A DNA stretch of 64,000 nt from Lactobacillaceae bacterium L1_55_11 (GTDB lineage Bacteria; Bacillota; Bacilli; Lactobacillales; Lactobacillaceae). The position numbers were made by a program, and so were the translations under genes. How positions within the stretch are numbered: position 1 is the stretch's first letter; the number at the start of each line of letters is the position of its first letter. The notes beneath the pieces are model-generated. The model saw nothing but the letters and a program-made list of their open reading frames with translations, was not told where the DNA came from and searched no databases. The DNA is taken from contig JAQYTT010000003.1 in assembly GCA_029433155.1 (NCBI GenBank), positions 1 to 64,000 of the forward strand, in the 5' to 3' direction. Below are positions 10,228-21,659 of this stretch, one piece after another.

Positions 10228-12339
10228 ATGGCAAAGCGTGAATACCCGCTTGACCGTACTCGTAATATTGGTATCATGGCCCACATCGATGCCGGTAAGA
10301 CGACCACTACGGAACGTATCTTGTACTATACCGGTAAGATCCACAAGCTTGGTGAAACCCACGATGGGGCTTCCCAAATGGATTTCATGGATCAGGAAAA
10401 GGAACGTGGAATCACGATTCAGTCAGCCGCTACGACTGCGGTTTGGCGTGGATTCTTCGACCAGTACGAGAACGCTCCTTACCGTGTTAACATCATCGAT
10501 ACCCCAGGTCACGTGGACTTTACCATTGAAGTTGAGCGTGCCTTGCGTGTCTTGGATGGTGCCGTAGCTGTCTTGGATGGTGCCGCTGGGGTTGAGCCCC
10601 AAACCGAAACGGTTTGGCACCAGGCCACTACTTATAACGTTCCCCGGATTGTCTTTGTTAACAAGATGGATAAGCTGGGTGCGGACTTTGAAATGTCAGT
10701 TAACTCAATTCACGACCGTCTGCAGGTTAACGCCGAAGCTATCCAGTGGCCAATCGGTGCTGAAGATGATTTCGAAGCCGTGATTGATTTGGTTGGCCAG
10801 AAGGCTTACTACCCAACTGATGAACTTGGCTCTAAGTGGGAACCACGTGAAATTCCTGACGATTACAAGGAAATCGTTAAGACTAAGCGCGAAACTTTGA
10901 TTGAAGCGGTTGCTGATGTTGATGATGACTTGATGGAAATGTACTTGGATGGCCAAGACATCTCAATCGATGATTTGAAGGCTGCTATTCGCCGCGCAAC
11001 TTTGAACTTGGAATTCTACCCTGTTCTGGCTGGTTCAGCCTATAAGGATAAGGGTGTCCAGATGATGTTGGATGCCGTGGTTGATTACCTGCCAAGTCCT
11101 TTGGAAGTGCGTCCTTACGTGGCCACTGATCCAAACACTGGTGAAGAAGTTGACCTGGTTGCCGATGACTCAAAGCCATTCGCAGCCCTGGCCTTCAAGA
11201 TTATGACTGATCCCTTCGTTGGTCGTTTGACCTTCATGCGGGTTTATACCGGAACTTTGAAGTCTGGTTCATACGTGCAAAACACTTCATCTGACCACCG
11301 TGAGCGTGTTGGTCGTTTGCTGCAAATGCACGCCACTTCCCGGACTGAAATCGAAGAGGTCTTCTCTGGTGATATTGCCGCTGCCATCGGTTTGAAGAAC
11401 ACTACGACCGGTGATTCTTTGACGGATGTTGACCACCCATTGATTCTGGAATCAATGGAATTCCCAGAGCCCGTGATCGAATTGGCCATTGAGCCTAAGA
11501 CTAAGGCCGACCAGGATAAGCTGGCTAACGCCTTGCAGAAGCTGGCCGAAGAAGATCCTTCATTCCGTGCCACGACTAACCCTGAAACTGGTGATACTTT
11601 GATTGCCGGAATGGGTGAGTTGCAGTTGGATATCATGGTTGATCGTATGCGCCGTGAATTCAACGTTGAAGCAACGGTTGGTGCCCCACAGGTTGCCTAC
11701 CGTGAAGCCTTTACCAAGGACGTCAAGGCCCGTGGATTCTTCAAGCGCCAGTCTGGTGGTAAGGGACAGTATGGTGATGTTTGGATTGAATTCGCCCCTA
11801 ACGATGAAGGTGAAGGATTCGAATTCGAAGATGCCATCGTCGGTGGTGTTGTTCCTCGTGAATACATCCCATCAGTTGAAGCTGGTTTGAAGGAAGCTAT
11901 GCAAGCTGGTCCATTGGCCGGCTTCCCACTGGTTGACTTGAAGGCCAAGTTGTACGATGGTTCTTACCACGATGTCGATTCTTCTGAAGCCGCCTTTAAG
12001 ATTGCAGCTTCATTGGCTTTGAAGGAAGCTTCAAAGACTGCCGGTGCCGTTATTCTGGAACCAATTATGGCTGTCGACATTGTTGTTCCTGAAGAGAACC
12101 TTGGTGATGTAATGGGACACGTCTCAGCTCGCCGTGGTTTGATTGAAGGTCAGGAAAACCGGGGACCTGTTTTGGCTGTTAAGGCTAAGGTGCCTTTGTC
12201 AGAGATGTTCGGTTATGCAACGACTTTGCGTTCTGCAACCCAGGGTCGTGGTACTTTCCAGATGGTCTTTGACCACTATGAAGCCGTTCCTAAGAACGTG
12301 CAAGAAGAAATCATCAAGGCCGAAGGTAAAGAAGGCTAA
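10228..12339 (+). CDS. fusA: elongation factor G
   Basis: GTPase that moves tRNAs and mRNA through the ribosome after peptide bond formation and helps recycling. It has 703 residues. The G1 P-loop AHIDAGKTT is at about 17-25, G3 DTPGH near 91-95 and G4 NKMD near 145-148; domains II-V follow. SD AGGAGA precedes the ATG. Third gene of the str operon; no tuf gene follows, unlike in many bacteria. Confidence 0.98.
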   Translation: MAKREYPLDRTRNIGIMAHIDAGKTTTTERILYYTGKIHKLGETHDGASQMDFMDQEKERGITIQSAATTAVWRGFFDQYENAPYRVNIIDTPGHVDFTIEVERALRVLDGAVAVLDGAAGVEPQTETVWHQATTYNVPRIVFVNKMDKLGADFEMSVNSIHDRLQVNAEAIQWPIGAEDDFEAVIDLVGQKAYYPTDELGSKWEPREIPDDYKEIVKTKRETLIEAVADVDDDLMEMYLDGQDISIDDLKAAIRRATLNLEFYPVLAGSAYKDKGVQMMLDAVVDYLPSPLEVRPYVATDPNTGEEVDLVADDSKPFAALAFKIMTDPFVGRLTFMRVYTGTLKSGSYVQNTSSDHRERVGRLLQMHATSRTEIEEVFSGDIAAAIGLKNTTTGDSLTDVDHPLILESMEFPEPVIELAIEPKTKADQDKLANALQKLAEEDPSFRATTNPETGDTLIAGMGELQLDIMVDRMRREFNVEATVGAPQVAYREAFTKDVKARGFFKRQSGGKGQYGDVWIEFAPNDEGEGFEFEDAIVGGVVPREYIPSVEAGLKEAMQAGPLAGFPLVDLKAKLYDGSYHDVDSSEAAFKIAASLALKEASKTAGAVILEPIMAVDIVVPEENLGDVMGHVSARRGLIEGQENRGPVLAVKAKVPLSEMFGYATTLRSATQGRGTFQMVFDHYEAVPKNVQEEIIKAEGKEG

Positions 12340-12351
12340 GATTTCTAGCAG

Positions 12352-12380
12352 AAAAGCGCTATCGCAGATAGCGCTTTTTT
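12352..12380 (+). terminator. terminator after fusA
   Basis: AAAAGCGCTATC-GCA-GATAGCGCTTTTTT. Confidence 0.93.
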
Positions 12381-12456
12381 CTTGTCATTAAATCCTGTTC
12401 TTGTGACCTGGTTTTAGTGTAAAATTAATGCACTTGTGAATTTTGAGGATGAGAAT

Positions 12457-13569
12457 GTGACAGAGACTAAGACACCCATCATTGCCTTTGACCAGGTGGA
12501 CCTTTCCTTTGGGGACACCCAGGTCCTAAAGGATATTGATTTTCAGATTGAGGCCGGTAAGTTTTACACCCTGCTGGGCCCTTCGGGATCCGGGAAATCA
12601 ACGATTTTAAAGCTAATTTCCGGGCAGCTGGAACCAACTAGCGGCGACGTTTTATTTGAGGGGCAGGTGATGAACGACTGGCCCGCCGAGAAGCGGCCGG
12701 TCAACACCGTCTTTCAAAACTATGCCCTCTTTCCCAACATGAATGTCTTTGACAACGTGGCCTTTGGGCCCCGGTTAAAGCATCTTAGCGCGGCGGCGAC
12801 TAAAACCAAGGTGGTCGACATGCTCCACTTGGTGAAGTTGGATGATTACGCTGACCGGGAAATCAATGAGCTTTCCGGTGGCCAGCAGCAACGGGTTGCC
12901 ATTGCCCGGGCCCTGGCCAACGACCCGGAGGTCTTGCTCTTAGACGAGCCCCTGTCCGCCCTGGATTACAAACTGCGCAAGGACATGCAGGGCGAACTTC
13001 GTCATATCCAAAAGGAACTGGGCATCACCTTTATCTTTGTGACCCATGACCAGGAGGAGGCCCTGGCCATGTCGGACTGGATTTTTGTCATGAATGACGG
13101 CATTATCCAGCAAAATGGTACGCCAGAAGACATCTATGATGAGCCAATTAACCACTTTGTAGCGAACTTTATCGGTGAGAGTAACATTGTACCCGGTATC
13201 ATGAAGGAAGATTATCTGGCCCACTTTGTCGGCAAGGACTTTGAAAACGTGGATGCCGGCATGCGCCCTAATGAACGGGTGGAAGTCGTATTACGGCCCG
13301 AAGACTTGGACTTAACCAGTGTTGAAGAGGGTAAGTTAGTGGTAACCATCTTAGAACAGTCCTTCCGGGGGGATTATTACGAAGTCCAGGCCGTTGATGA
13401 CGACGGGAACCACTGGCAGGTCCAAACGACCAACTCCAGTCCGGTCGGTGAACGGGTGGGGCTGACCTTTGACCCGGAGGACATCCACATTATGCGTTTC
13501 AACGAGTCTGAAGACGACTTCGATGCCCGGCTGGAACAGTATGAAGACGAGAAACCAGATGAAAACTAG
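12457..13569 (+). CDS. potA: spermidine/putrescine ABC transporter ATP-binding protein
   Basis: Powers polyamine import through PotBC. I chose the GTG at 12457 (MTETKTP..., 370 residues) because GAGGA lies 7 nt upstream; a GTG at 12436 in frame has no ribosome binding site. Walker [10 protein letters not shown], signature [14 protein letters not shown], Walker [12 protein letters not shown], and a C-terminal TOBE-type regulatory domain (from about residue 240) are present. Start of a four-gene operon, overlapping potB. Confidence 0.95.
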   Translation: MTETKTPIIAFDQVDLSFGDTQVLKDIDFQIEAGKFYTLLGPSGSGKSTILKLISGQLEPTSGDVLFEGQVMNDWPAEKRPVNTVFQNYALFPNMNVFDNVAFGPRLKHLSAAATKTKVVDMLHLVKLDDYADREINELSGGQQQRVAIARALANDPEVLLLDEPLSALDYKLRKDMQGELRHIQKELGITFIFVTHDQEEALAMSDWIFVMNDGIIQQNGTPEDIYDEPINHFVANFIGESNIVPGIMKEDYLAHFVGKDFENVDAGMRPNERVEVVLRPEDLDLTSVEEGKLVVTILEQSFRGDYYEVQAVDDDGNHWQVQTTNSSPVGERVGLTFDPEDIHIMRFNESEDDFDARLEQYEDEKPDEN

Positions 13570-14359
13570 AATTTCGTGGACCTACCTAATCTTTTACGGC
13601 GGCTGGCTCCTCTTATTTGTGATTGCCCCGCTCCTGCTCTTGCTGTGGCAGTCGTTAAATACTGGCAGTGGCCACCTGTCCTTGGATAACTATGGCCAGT
13701 TCTTTACTAGTGGCCTCTATTTAACAATGGCCTTTAACTCGGTCTGGTATGCCTTTTTGATTACCCTGGTGACCTTGTTGATTAGCTACCCAACGGCCTA
13801 CTTTATTAGTCAGTTAAAGCATCAGCAGTTCTGGCTGCTCTTAGTCATCCTGCCCACCTGGATTAATCTCTTGCTAAAGACCTACGCCTTTATTGGCCTG
13901 CTATCCCACAACGGGGTGGTGAACAGTCTGCTGGCTGGGCTGGGCTTGGGTAGTCATCAACTGCTCTTTACCAATTGGAGCTTCATGTTAGTGGCGGCTT
14001 ACATTGAGATTCCCTTTATGATTTTGCCGATTTTCAATGCCCTGACTGAAATTGACCCGCTCTTGTCCCGGGCGAGTCAAGATTTGGGCGCTAGCAAGTG
14101 GCAGACTTGGCGTAAGGTGACCCTGCCGCTGTCCATGCCCGGGGTCAAAGCTGGCATCCAGGCCGTCTTTATTCCCAGCCTGTCACTCTTCATGGTTACC
14201 CGCCTGATTGGTGGTAACCGGGTGATTACTCTAGGAACGGCCATCGAAGAGCACTTCCTGGTCACGCAGAACTGGGGACTAGGATCAACGATTGGCATGA
14301 TTTTGATTTTTGCCATGGTGATTGCCATGATTTTGACCCGCGACCGGCGTAAGTCTTAA
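13559..14359 (+). CDS. potB: spermidine/putrescine ABC transporter permease PotB
   Basis: Membrane channel subunit. The start at ATG 13559 ([12 protein letters not shown], 266 residues) overlaps the end of potA by 11 nt, which suggests translational coupling; further upstream in-frame starts lie deep in potA. About six membrane helices are visible, with the EAA-type loop ([19 protein letters not shown]) that docks on the ATPase. Confidence 0.94.
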   Translation: MKTRISWTYLIFYGGWLLLFVIAPLLLLLWQSLNTGSGHLSLDNYGQFFTSGLYLTMAFNSVWYAFLITLVTLLISYPTAYFISQLKHQQFWLLLVILPTWINLLLKTYAFIGLLSHNGVVNSLLAGLGLGSHQLLFTNWSFMLVAAYIEIPFMILPIFNALTEIDPLLSRASQDLGASKWQTWRKVTLPLSMPGVKAGIQAVFIPSLSLFMVTRLIGGNRVITLGTAIEEHFLVTQNWGLGSTIGMILIFAMVIAMILTRDRRKS

Positions 14360-14373
14360 GAGGGGAGGTAACG

Positions 14374-15192
14374 ATGTCTAAATTTAAATGGTCCCACCTC
14401 TATCTCTGGGTGGTTTTTGCCCTCCTGTATTTGCCGATTGGCTTTTTGATTGTCTATTCCTTCAATAGTGGGAATGTGATGCAGGGCTGGCAAGGCTTTT
14501 CCTGGTCCCACTACCAGGAGCTGTTTGGGGATGCCCACCTGCTAGAAATTGTCCTGGACACTTTGGTTCTGGCACTCCTGTCTTCGACCCTGGCGACCGC
14601 GATTGGCACTATGGGGGCGCTGTGGATTGACCGCCAACCCCGGGAGCTGACCAAAAACGTCCTCCTGTCTTTGAATAATATCCTCCTGGTTTCGCCAGAT
14701 GTCATCATCGGCGCTTCCTTTTTAATCCTCTTTACGGCCCTTGGCTTTTCGCTGGGCTTTGTTTCAGTCCTGCTGGCCCACATTGCCTTTAGTATTCCAA
14801 TTGTGGTCCTGATGGTTCTGCCCCGGCTCAGGGAAATGAACCAGAGCCTGATTGCAGCCGCCCGGGATTTGGGCGCCAACAGTTGGCAGGTTCTGTCGCA
14901 GATTGTCTTACCGGTTATCTTTCCCGGTATTTTGGCCGGCTTCTTCATGGCCTTTACCTATTCCCTGGATGACTTTGCCGTGACCTTCTTTGTGACCGGT
15001 AATGGCTTCACCACCCTGTCAGTTGAAATTTACTCCCGGGCCCGCCAGGGGGTTAGCCTGGAAATCAACGCCCTGTCAACAATGATGTTTTTGGTTTCTC
15101 TCCTGCTGGTCCTGTGCTACTACCTGATTGCCTTGCGGCCTAAAAAGCCAGCCGCTGCTCGGCGTCGCCGTCAACGGGAGGTCAATCCATGA
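14374..15192 (+). CDS. potC: spermidine/putrescine ABC transporter permease PotC
   Basis: Second membrane subunit, 272 residues, with about six helices and the EAA loop (AARDLGANSWQVLSQIVLP). The ATG follows AGGGGAGG. Its C-terminus is unusually basic (AAARRRRQRE). The stop overlaps the potD start (ATGA), indicating coupled translation. Confidence 0.94.
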   Translation: MSKFKWSHLYLWVVFALLYLPIGFLIVYSFNSGNVMQGWQGFSWSHYQELFGDAHLLEIVLDTLVLALLSSTLATAIGTMGALWIDRQPRELTKNVLLSLNNILLVSPDVIIGASFLILFTALGFSLGFVSVLLAHIAFSIPIVVLMVLPRLREMNQSLIAAARDLGANSWQVLSQIVLPVIFPGILAGFFMAFTYSLDDFAVTFFVTGNGFTTLSVEIYSRARQGVSLEINALSTMMFLVSLLLVLCYYLIALRPKKPAAARRRRQREVNP

Positions 15193-16268
15193 AAAAGATT
15201 TTATGGAGCTGCCTGGCGATTGTCTTGGCAATCCTGGGCCTCTTAGGTTTAAAAACTTACATTGATTATCAGAGCGGGGACCATGTCAGTGGCGACAAGG
15301 TCCTAAACTTCTACAACTGGGGTGATTACATCGACCCGGACCTGTTGACCAAGTTTACTAAGGAAACTGGTTACCAGGTGAGTTATAAGACCTTTGATTC
15401 CAACGAGGCCATGTACACTAAGATTAAACAGGGTGGTACTTCCTATGATTTGACGGTCCCCTCGGATTACACGGTCCAAAAGATGGCCCAGGAAGGTTTA
15501 TTGGAACCTTTGGACCACAAACGCCTGACCGGTCTTGGCAATTATGACCGCCAGTTTATGAACCTGAGCTTTGACCGGGGCAACCGCTATTCGGTCCCTT
15601 ATTTCTGGGGCACCCTGGGTATCTTGTACAATAGTAAGAAATACAGTGCCCAGGACGTGGCTCATTGGGATGATCTATGGCAGCCCAAGTTCAAACAGCA
15701 ACTGATGCTGGTTGATTCTGCCCGGGACGTGCTCGGCTTTACCCTGATTTCCCAGGGTAAGTCGGTCAATGACCAGTCAGATGCTGACCTGGCTGCCGCC
15801 CAAGGTAAGCTGACCTCCCTGATGCCAAACGTCAAGGCCATTGTGGCTGACGAACTTAAAATGTACATGGCCCAGGGCGAGGCTAACGTGGGGGTGACCT
15901 ATTCCGGTGAAGCCGCCCAGGCCATGCAAAACAACCCGGACCTGCGCTACTTAGTGCCCAGTGAGGGTTCAAATGAATGGTTTGATAACCTGGTCATCCC
16001 TAAGAATGCCAAGCACAAGGATGCGGCCTACGCTTTCATTAACTTTATGAGTAAGCCCGAAAACGCGGCCCAAAACGCCAAGTACATTGGCTATGCCACC
16101 CCAAATAAGAAGGCTTACGACTTATTGCCGGCGGCGATCCGCAATGATCAGGCCTTCTATCCTAAGCAGGCCACCTTGGACCGGCTCCAAGTTTATGATA
16201 GTTTTGACAAAACTTGGACTGAAAAATATAACGACGCCTTTTTGGCCTTTAAAATGAGTCGGCCTTAA
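15189..16268 (+). CDS. potD: spermidine/putrescine ABC transporter substrate-binding protein
   Basis: Extracellular polyamine receptor. It has 359 residues. An N-terminal membrane segment (about residues 4-24) is followed directly by the mature domain (VLNFYNWGDYIDPDLL, typical for PotD). No lipobox cysteine is seen, so it is probably anchored by the uncleaved helix rather than as a lipoprotein. Last gene of potABCD; a terminator follows. Confidence 0.94.
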   Translation: MKKILWSCLAIVLAILGLLGLKTYIDYQSGDHVSGDKVLNFYNWGDYIDPDLLTKFTKETGYQVSYKTFDSNEAMYTKIKQGGTSYDLTVPSDYTVQKMAQEGLLEPLDHKRLTGLGNYDRQFMNLSFDRGNRYSVPYFWGTLGILYNSKKYSAQDVAHWDDLWQPKFKQQLMLVDSARDVLGFTLISQGKSVNDQSDADLAAAQGKLTSLMPNVKAIVADELKMYMAQGEANVGVTYSGEAAQAMQNNPDLRYLVPSEGSNEWFDNLVIPKNAKHKDAAYAFINFMSKPENAAQNAKYIGYATPNKKAYDLLPAAIRNDQAFYPKQATLDRLQVYDSFDKTWTEKYNDAFLAFKMSRP

Positions 16269-16285
16269 TGGCCCAAATAACCTGT

Positions 16286-16312
16286 AAAAACCCTTGTATA
16301 CCAAGGGTTTTT
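16286..16312 (+). terminator. terminator after potD
   Basis: AAAACCCTTG-TATAC-CAAGGGTTTTT. It overlaps the -35 box of the next promoter. Confidence 0.85.
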
Positions 16313-16322
16313 CTGTTAATAT
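16294..16322 (+). promoter_or_regulatory. promoter of the S10 operon
   Basis: TTGTAT (16294-16299), 17 bp, TAATAT (16317-16322). The -10 context TTAATATAT resembles that of the rpsL promoter. Confidence 0.75.
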
Positions 16323-16329
16323 ATTCAGG

Positions 16330-16507
16330 TACGCCTTTCGGGCCCCGATGTCATAAGGGGCTCAAAAGACTGGTGTATCAAGGTTTAGCGATGATGATCA
16401 AGGTTGCGACACGCGCGGCCGCGTTGCCATGGGCGCGCAAACACGAACAGTGTTGTCGGTTTTTGATTGGAGTTAGCTGATTTATAAAATCAACGAGGAG
16501 GAACAAA
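16330..16507 (+). other. leader of the S10 operon
   Basis: About 175 nt untranslated before rpsJ, with GC-rich self-complementary stretches (GGGCCCC...GGGGCTC near 16339-16361, and GCGCGGCCGCG near 16413). It could carry the autogenous control site known for S10 leaders in other bacteria; not matched to a family. Confidence 0.35.
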
Positions 16508-16816
16508 ATGGCACAAAAGAAGATCCGTATCCGCTTGAAGGCATACGAACACCGCATTTTAGACCAATCAGCAGATAAGATTGTTGAGACGGCTAAGCGT
16601 ACTGGTGCAGAAATCGCCGGTCCAATTCCTTTGCCTACTGAGCGCACGCTTTATACGGTGCTGAGCTCACCGCACAAGTATAAGGATGCCCGCGAACAGT
16701 TCGAAATGCGGACGCACAAGCGTTTGATCGATATTGTGGAACCTACTGACAAGACAGTTGACGCCCTGCGTAAGCTGGAATTGCCATCGGGTGTTGCAAT
16801 CGAAATCAAGCTCTAA
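16508..16816 (+). CDS. rpsJ: 30S ribosomal protein S10
   Basis: Head protein of the small subunit, also the NusE antitermination factor. It has 102 residues with the conserved core [21 protein letters not shown] and the loop [18 protein letters not shown] precedes the ATG. First gene of the S10 operon. Confidence 0.98.
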   Translation: MAQKKIRIRLKAYEHRILDQSADKIVETAKRTGAEIAGPIPLPTERTLYTVLSSPHKYKDAREQFEMRTHKRLIDIVEPTDKTVDALRKLELPSGVAIEIKL

Positions 16817-16872
16817 TATAAGTAATTTGATTAAACGTTGCCTAGCAACGAAAAAATTAAGGAGAAATAGTC

Positions 16873-17559
16873 ATGACTAAAGGTATCTTAGGCCGCAAAG
16901 TCGGTATGACTCAGGTTTTCACAGAATCTGGTGAGTTGATTGCCGTGACTGCAGTTGAAGCTACGCCCAACGTCGTTTTGCAAGTAAAGAATGCAGAAAC
17001 TGACGGATACAGCGCCCTCCAACTCGGTTACCAAGACAAGCGCGCCGTTTTGTCAAACAAACCTGAACAAGGCCACGCTGAAAAAGCGAACACGGCCCCT
17101 AAGCGCTACATTCGTGAAGTCCGTGATGCGGAAGGCGAGTATAACGTGGGGGACAAGATTGGGGTTGACACTTTCCAAGCTGGAGAATATGTCGACGTCA
17201 CTGGAACGACTAAGGGACATGGTTTCCAAGGTGCAATTAAGAAGCTTGGCCAGTCTCGTGGTCCTATGACCCACGGTTCTCGTTACCACCGTCGCCCAGG
17301 TTCAATGGGTGCCATCATTAACCGGGTATTCCCCGGTAAACTCCTGCCAGGACGTATGGGTAACAACAAGCGCACGATGCAAAACATTGCGATCGTCCAT
17401 GTTGATCCCGAAAACAATATCTTGTTGCTCAAGGGTAATGTCCCTGGCGCCAACAAGTCACTTTTGACCATTAAGTCAACCGTTAAGGTTAACGCTAAGC
17501 ACCCTGAAATCAAGATGGCTGGTACGCAAGCACCCGCTGCTGATTCAGAAGAAGCTTAA
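16873..17559 (+). CDS. rplC: 50S ribosomal protein L3
   Basis: Early assembly protein near the peptidyl transferase centre. It has 228 residues, starting [16 protein letters not shown]; the central loop ([13 protein letters not shown]...[13 protein letters not shown]) that reaches the catalytic centre is intact. An Ala/acidic C-terminal tail extends slightly past the usual end. AAGGAGAAA precedes the ATG. Confidence 0.98.
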   Translation: MTKGILGRKVGMTQVFTESGELIAVTAVEATPNVVLQVKNAETDGYSALQLGYQDKRAVLSNKPEQGHAEKANTAPKRYIREVRDAEGEYNVGDKIGVDTFQAGEYVDVTGTTKGHGFQGAIKKLGQSRGPMTHGSRYHRRPGSMGAIINRVFPGKLLPGRMGNNKRTMQNIAIVHVDPENNILLLKGNVPGANKSLLTIKSTVKVNAKHPEIKMAGTQAPAADSEEA

Positions 17560-17586
17560 GCCTAATAGAAAGGAGAACAATCAATC

Positions 17587-18210
17587 ATGACTAAAGTTGC
17601 TGTATTAAAGCAAGATGGTAGCAAGGCTGCTGATTTGGACTTAAACGATGCAGTCTTTGCCATCGAACCCAACAACGCCGTGATTACTGATGCAGTCTTG
17701 ATGCAACGTGCTTCAATGCGTCAGGGAACTCACGCAGTCAAGAACCGCTCAGCGGTTTCTGGTGGTGGTAAGAAGCCTTGGAAGCAAAAGGGTACTGGTC
17801 GTGCCCGTCAGGGTTCAATCCGTTCACCACAGTGGCGTGGCGGTGGAATTGTCTTCGGACCAACTCCACGTTCTTACGCTTACCGTATCAACCGTAAGGC
17901 CTACCAGTTGGCTTTGCGTTCAGCCCTTTCACAAAAGGTTGCTGACGGTAATTTGGTAGTGGTCGATGCTTTGTCATTTGACCAGCCAAAGACCCAGGAA
18001 TTCCAAAAGGTTCTGGGCAACCTTTCAATCGATTCAAAGGCCTTGGTTATCTTGGATGAGGCTAACGAAAACGCAGCCCGTTCTGCTCGTAACTTAGCTA
18101 ATGTCCAGGTAACGGATGCCAAGGGTGTTAATGTCTTAGATGTTGTGAACGCCGACAAGCTGGTGGTTGTTCAATCAGCAATCGAAGAAATCCAAGGAGG
18201 TCTAGCCTAA
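17587..18210 (+). CDS. rplD: 50S ribosomal protein L4
   Basis: Lines the nascent-peptide tunnel with its extended loop ([21 protein letters not shown]). It has 207 residues. The ORF ends one base into rplW (TAATG overlap), so the two are translationally coupled. AAAGGAGAAC precedes the ATG. Confidence 0.98.
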   Translation: MTKVAVLKQDGSKAADLDLNDAVFAIEPNNAVITDAVLMQRASMRQGTHAVKNRSAVSGGGKKPWKQKGTGRARQGSIRSPQWRGGGIVFGPTPRSYAYRINRKAYQLALRSALSQKVADGNLVVVDALSFDQPKTQEFQKVLGNLSIDSKALVILDEANENAARSARNLANVQVTDAKGVNVLDVVNADKLVVVQSAIEEIQGGLA

Positions 18211-18497
18211 TGGATGCACACGATATCATTCGTCGCCCAATCATCACCGAAGCAACTATGGCGCAAACTGAAAACAAGCGTTATGTCTTCGAAGTTGATA
18301 CTCGGGCCACTAAACCTGAAATTAAGAAAGCCTTGGAACAAATCTTTGATGTGAAGATTGCCGGTCTAAACACTGCCAATGTTCGCGGTAAGAAGAAGCG
18401 CCAAGGTCGTTACGTCGGCTACACTCGTAAGTTGAAGAAGGCCACGGTAACACTTGCAGCTGACTCGAAAGATATTGAAATCTTTAACGAGGGTTAA
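18210..18497 (+). CDS. rplW: 50S ribosomal protein L23
   Basis: Sits at the tunnel exit and docks trigger factor and SRP. It has 95 residues, with [17 protein letters not shown] and the conserved [14 protein letters not shown] segment. Coupled to rplD. Confidence 0.98.
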   Translation: MDAHDIIRRPIITEATMAQTENKRYVFEVDTRATKPEIKKALEQIFDVKIAGLNTANVRGKKKRQGRYVGYTRKLKKATVTLAADSKDIEIFNEG

Positions 18498-18520
18498 TTC
18501 TAATATAGGAGGAAAAGACA

Positions 18521-19357
18521 TTGGCTATCAAGAAGTACAAGCCAACAAGTAACGGTCGTCGTAACATGACTACTTCTGATTTCTCAGAAATCACTAAGTC
18601 AACGCCCGAAAAGAGCTTGTTGGCCAAGAAGTCAAAGACGGGTGCCCGTAACTCGTCTGGTCGCACGACTGTTCGCCACCACGGTGGTGGGCACAAGCAG
18701 GCTTACCGTATTATTGACTTTAAGCGTATTAAGGACAATAAGACGGCCACGGTTAAGGCAATTGAATACGATCCTAACCGTAGTGCTAACATCGCCTTGC
18801 TAACTTATGAAGATGGTATTAAGACTTATATCTTGGCGCCTAAGGGCCTTACGGTCGGCACGGTTGTGCAGTCCGGACCCGAAGCCGACATCAAGGTTGG
18901 TAATGCTTTGCCATTGAGCGCTATCCCTGAAGGTACTTTGATTCACAACATCGAATTGAAGCCTGGTAAGGGTGGACAGCTGGCTCGTTCAGCTGGTGCT
19001 TCAGCCCAGATTTTGGGACGTGATGGTAAGTACACCATCGTTCGTTTGACTTCTGGTGAAGTTCGTTTGGTGCTTTCAACTAACCGGGCAACCATCGGTG
19101 AAGTTGGTAACGCTGAGCACTCATTGATTAACTGGGGTAAGGCTGGTCGTAACCGTTGGCGTGGAAAGCGCCCACACGTTCGTGGATCAGTTATGAACCC
19201 TAACGATCACCCCCACGGTGGAGGTGAAGGTAAGGCACCTGTTGGTTTGCCAAGTCCTTTGTCACCATGGGGTAAGAAGACTGTTGGTAAGAAGACTCGC
19301 GATAACAAGAAGAACTCAACCAAGTTCATCATTCGTGGTCGTAAGAAGAGTAAGTAA
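18521..19357 (+). CDS. rplB: 50S ribosomal protein L2
   Basis: Core 23S rRNA-binding protein required for subunit association. It has 278 residues. The start is TTG at 18521, preceded by ATAGGAGGAAAA; this gives [16 protein letters not shown], the family start. The C-terminal region [13 protein letters not shown] contains the conserved histidine near the peptidyl transferase centre. Confidence 0.98.
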   Translation: MAIKKYKPTSNGRRNMTTSDFSEITKSTPEKSLLAKKSKTGARNSSGRTTVRHHGGGHKQAYRIIDFKRIKDNKTATVKAIEYDPNRSANIALLTYEDGIKTYILAPKGLTVGTVVQSGPEADIKVGNALPLSAIPEGTLIHNIELKPGKGGQLARSAGASAQILGRDGKYTIVRLTSGEVRLVLSTNRATIGEVGNAEHSLINWGKAGRNRWRGKRPHVRGSVMNPNDHPHGGGEGKAPVGLPSPLSPWGKKTVGKKTRDNKKNSTKFIIRGRKKSK

Positions 19358-19374
19358 GGGAAAGGAGACAAATA

Positions 19375-19650
19375 ATGGCTCGTAGTTTGAAAAAGGGACC
19401 ATTTGCGGACCCAAGCTTGCTTAAGAAGATTGCTGCTCAAGCAGATTCCGAAAAGAAGTCAGTGATCAAGACTTGGTCACGTCGGTCAACAATTTTCCCA
19501 AGTTTTATTGGCTTTACTATTGCCGTCTATGACGGACGCAAGCACGTTCCCGTTTATGTTCAAGAAGATATGGTTGGACACAAGCTGGGTGAATTCGTAC
19601 CAACTCGCACGTTCAAGGGACACAAGAACGACGACAAGAAGACTAAGTAA
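19375..19650 (+). CDS. rpsS: 30S ribosomal protein S19
   Basis: Head protein contacting the A-site finger; forms a pair with S13. It has 91 residues, with [16 protein letters not shown] and the conserved [25 protein letters not shown] precedes the ATG. Confidence 0.98.
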   Translation: MARSLKKGPFADPSLLKKIAAQADSEKKSVIKTWSRRSTIFPSFIGFTIAVYDGRKHVPVYVQEDMVGHKLGEFVPTRTFKGHKNDDKKTK

Positions 19651-19664
19651 GGAGGAAACGATAA

Positions 19665-20021
19665 ATGGCTGAACAAGTTACATCAGCTCGCGCAACGGCC
19701 AAGATCGTCCGGGTGGCACCCCGCAAGGCCCGCCTGGTTCTTGATACTATCCGGCGTAAGAATGTTAACGAAGCATACGCAATTTTGAAGTTCCTACCTA
19801 ATACTTCGACTGAAGATATTTACAAGGTTTTGAACTCAGCAGTTGCCAATGCTGAAAATAACTTTTCATTAGACCGTGAAGACTTAGTTGTTAAGGAAGC
19901 CTTTGCTAACGAAGGACCAACGCTTAAGCGTTTCCGTCCCCGTGCCAAGGGTTCTGCTTCACGTATCAACAAGCGCACCAGCCACATCACCATCGTGGTT
20001 GCTGAGAAGGAGGCAAAGTAA
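19665..20021 (+). CDS. rplV: 50S ribosomal protein L22
   Basis: Lines the exit tunnel; its beta-hairpin loop is seen as [18 protein letters not shown]. It has 118 residues. GGAGGAAAC precedes the ATG. The stop overlaps the rpsC start (TAATG). Confidence 0.98.
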   Translation: MAEQVTSARATAKIVRVAPRKARLVLDTIRRKNVNEAYAILKFLPNTSTEDIYKVLNSAVANAENNFSLDREDLVVKEAFANEGPTLKRFRPRAKGSASRINKRTSHITIVVAEKEAK

Positions 20022-20689
20022 TGGGTCAAAAGATTAACCCTACTGGATTCCGAGTTGGCGTTATTCGCGACTGGGATGCAAAGTGGTTCGCTGATAAGGC
20101 TGACTTTTCTAAGCAACTTTTAGAAGACTTGCGGATTCGTAAGTTCATTGCCAACAACTTGGCCGATGCCTCAGTAGACCGCGTTGAAATTGAACGTAGT
20201 ACCAAGTCTCGGATTGACATTGTCATCCACACTGCTAAGCCAGGAATGGTGATTGGTAAGGGTGGTTCCGAGGTTGAGAAGCTGCGGACTCAGTTGGCTA
20301 AGCTGACTGACAAGGACCAAAAGGGTCGTCCAAAGCGCGTCTTTATCAACATCGTTGAAATTAAGAAGCCTGACCTTTCTGCCCACCTCGTTGGTGAGCA
20401 AGTGGTCGGCGATTTGGAACGCCGGATTGCTTTCCGTCGTGCTATGCGTGGTGCTATCCAGCGCTCACGCCGTGCCGGCGCTAAGGGTATCAAGATTATG
20501 GTATCTGGCCGTTTGAACGGGGCCGACATTGCCCGGATCGAACAGTACACTGAAGGTACGGTTCCTTTGCACACACTGCGGGCCGACATCGATTATTCAT
20601 GGGATGAAGCCAAGACTGCCTATGGTAACTTGGGTATCAAAACTTGGATCTACCGCGGTGATGTGTTGCCAAAGAAGAAAAACAAGTAA
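20021..20689 (+). CDS. rpsC: 30S ribosomal protein S3
   Basis: mRNA entry-channel protein with a KH domain ([14 protein letters not shown]). It has 222 residues, starting [15 protein letters not shown]. Start overlaps rplV; 14 bp before rplP. Confidence 0.98.
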   Translation: MGQKINPTGFRVGVIRDWDAKWFADKADFSKQLLEDLRIRKFIANNLADASVDRVEIERSTKSRIDIVIHTAKPGMVIGKGGSEVEKLRTQLAKLTDKDQKGRPKRVFINIVEIKKPDLSAHLVGEQVVGDLERRIAFRRAMRGAIQRSRRAGAKGIKIMVSGRLNGADIARIEQYTEGTVPLHTLRADIDYSWDEAKTAYGNLGIKTWIYRGDVLPKKKNK

Positions 20690-20703
20690 GGAGGGAAGCA
20701 AAC

Positions 20704-21117
20704 ATGTTAGTACCAAAGCGTGTTAAGTACCGCCGTGTTCACCGTGGCCACATGCGTGGTGAAGCTAAGGGTGGTAAGACGGTTGCTTTCGGTGAGTATG
20801 GCTTGCAAGCAACGACTTCAAGCTGGATTACCAACCGTCAAATTGAAGCTGCCCGTATTGCAATGACTCGTTATATGAAGCGTGGTGGTAAGGTTTGGAT
20901 TAAGATCTTCCCTCACAAGTCGTATACTTCGAAGGGTGTTGGTGTTCGAATGGGTAACGGTAAGGGTTCACCTGAAGGTTGGGTAGCCCCCGTTAAGCGC
21001 GGTAAGGTAATGTTTGAAGTTGGTGGCGTTTCTAAGCCAGTTGCTTTGGAAGCATTGCGTCTTGCCCAGTACAAGTTGCCTGTTCGTACCAAGATTATTG
21101 CTCGGGAGGCTGAATAA
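20704..21117 (+). CDS. rplP: 50S ribosomal protein L16
   Basis: Late-assembly protein near the A site. It has 137 residues, starting [15 protein letters not shown]; the conserved [20 protein letters not shown] stretch is present. Overlaps rpmC by one base (TAATG). Confidence 0.98.
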   Translation: MLVPKRVKYRRVHRGHMRGEAKGGKTVAFGEYGLQATTSSWITNRQIEAARIAMTRYMKRGGKVWIKIFPHKSYTSKGVGVRMGNGKGSPEGWVAPVKRGKVMFEVGGVSKPVALEALRLAQYKLPVRTKIIAREAE

Positions 21118-21323
21118 TGACAAAAGCAAACGAATTTAAGGCTTTGTCACTTGAGGATTTGCAGAAGCGCGAAGCCGAATTCAAGGAAGAATTGTTCAAC
21201 CTGCGTTTTCAGTTAGCCACTGGTCAGCTAGAAAACACGGCCCGCATTTCAAAAGTTCGTAAGGACATTGCCCGGGTAAAGACGGTTATCCGTGCCCAAG
21301 AATTGGCGCAAGCCAACAAATAA
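21117..21323 (+). CDS. rpmC: 50S ribosomal protein L29
   Basis: Two-helix protein at the tunnel exit beside L23. It has 68 residues, with the typical [17 protein letters not shown]. Coupled to rplP. Confidence 0.97.
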   Translation: MTKANEFKALSLEDLQKREAEFKEELFNLRFQLATGQLENTARISKVRKDIARVKTVIRAQELAQANK

Positions 21324-21345
21324 GACGAAAGGAAGAAGCTGAAAA

Positions 21346-21612
21346 ATGAGTGAAGAACGTAATGCTCGTAAGGTTTTGCGTGGACGCGTTGTTTCAGACA
21401 AGATGGATAAGACCATTACGGTTGCCATCGAAACCTATGTAACGCACCCAGTCTACGGAAAGCGAGTTCGCTACACGAAGAAGTTCAAGGCCCATGATGA
21501 AAAGAATGTTGCCAAGCAAGGTGACTTTGTTGAAATCATGGAAACTCGTCCTCTGTCTGCAACTAAGCACTTCCGTTTGGTTAAGGTAATTGAAGAGGCT
21601 GTTGTCCTTTAA
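21346..21612 (+). CDS. rpsQ: 30S ribosomal protein S17
   Basis: OB-fold primary 16S rRNA binder. It has 88 residues, with [15 protein letters not shown] and [25 protein letters not shown] precedes the ATG. Confidence 0.97.
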   Translation: MSEERNARKVLRGRVVSDKMDKTITVAIETYVTHPVYGKRVRYTKKFKAHDEKNVAKQGDFVEIMETRPLSATKHFRLVKVIEEAVVL

Positions 21613-21659
21613 TTCGCCGACTAATCGTCGTAATTAATTGCTAACAAGGAGGAAAAACC

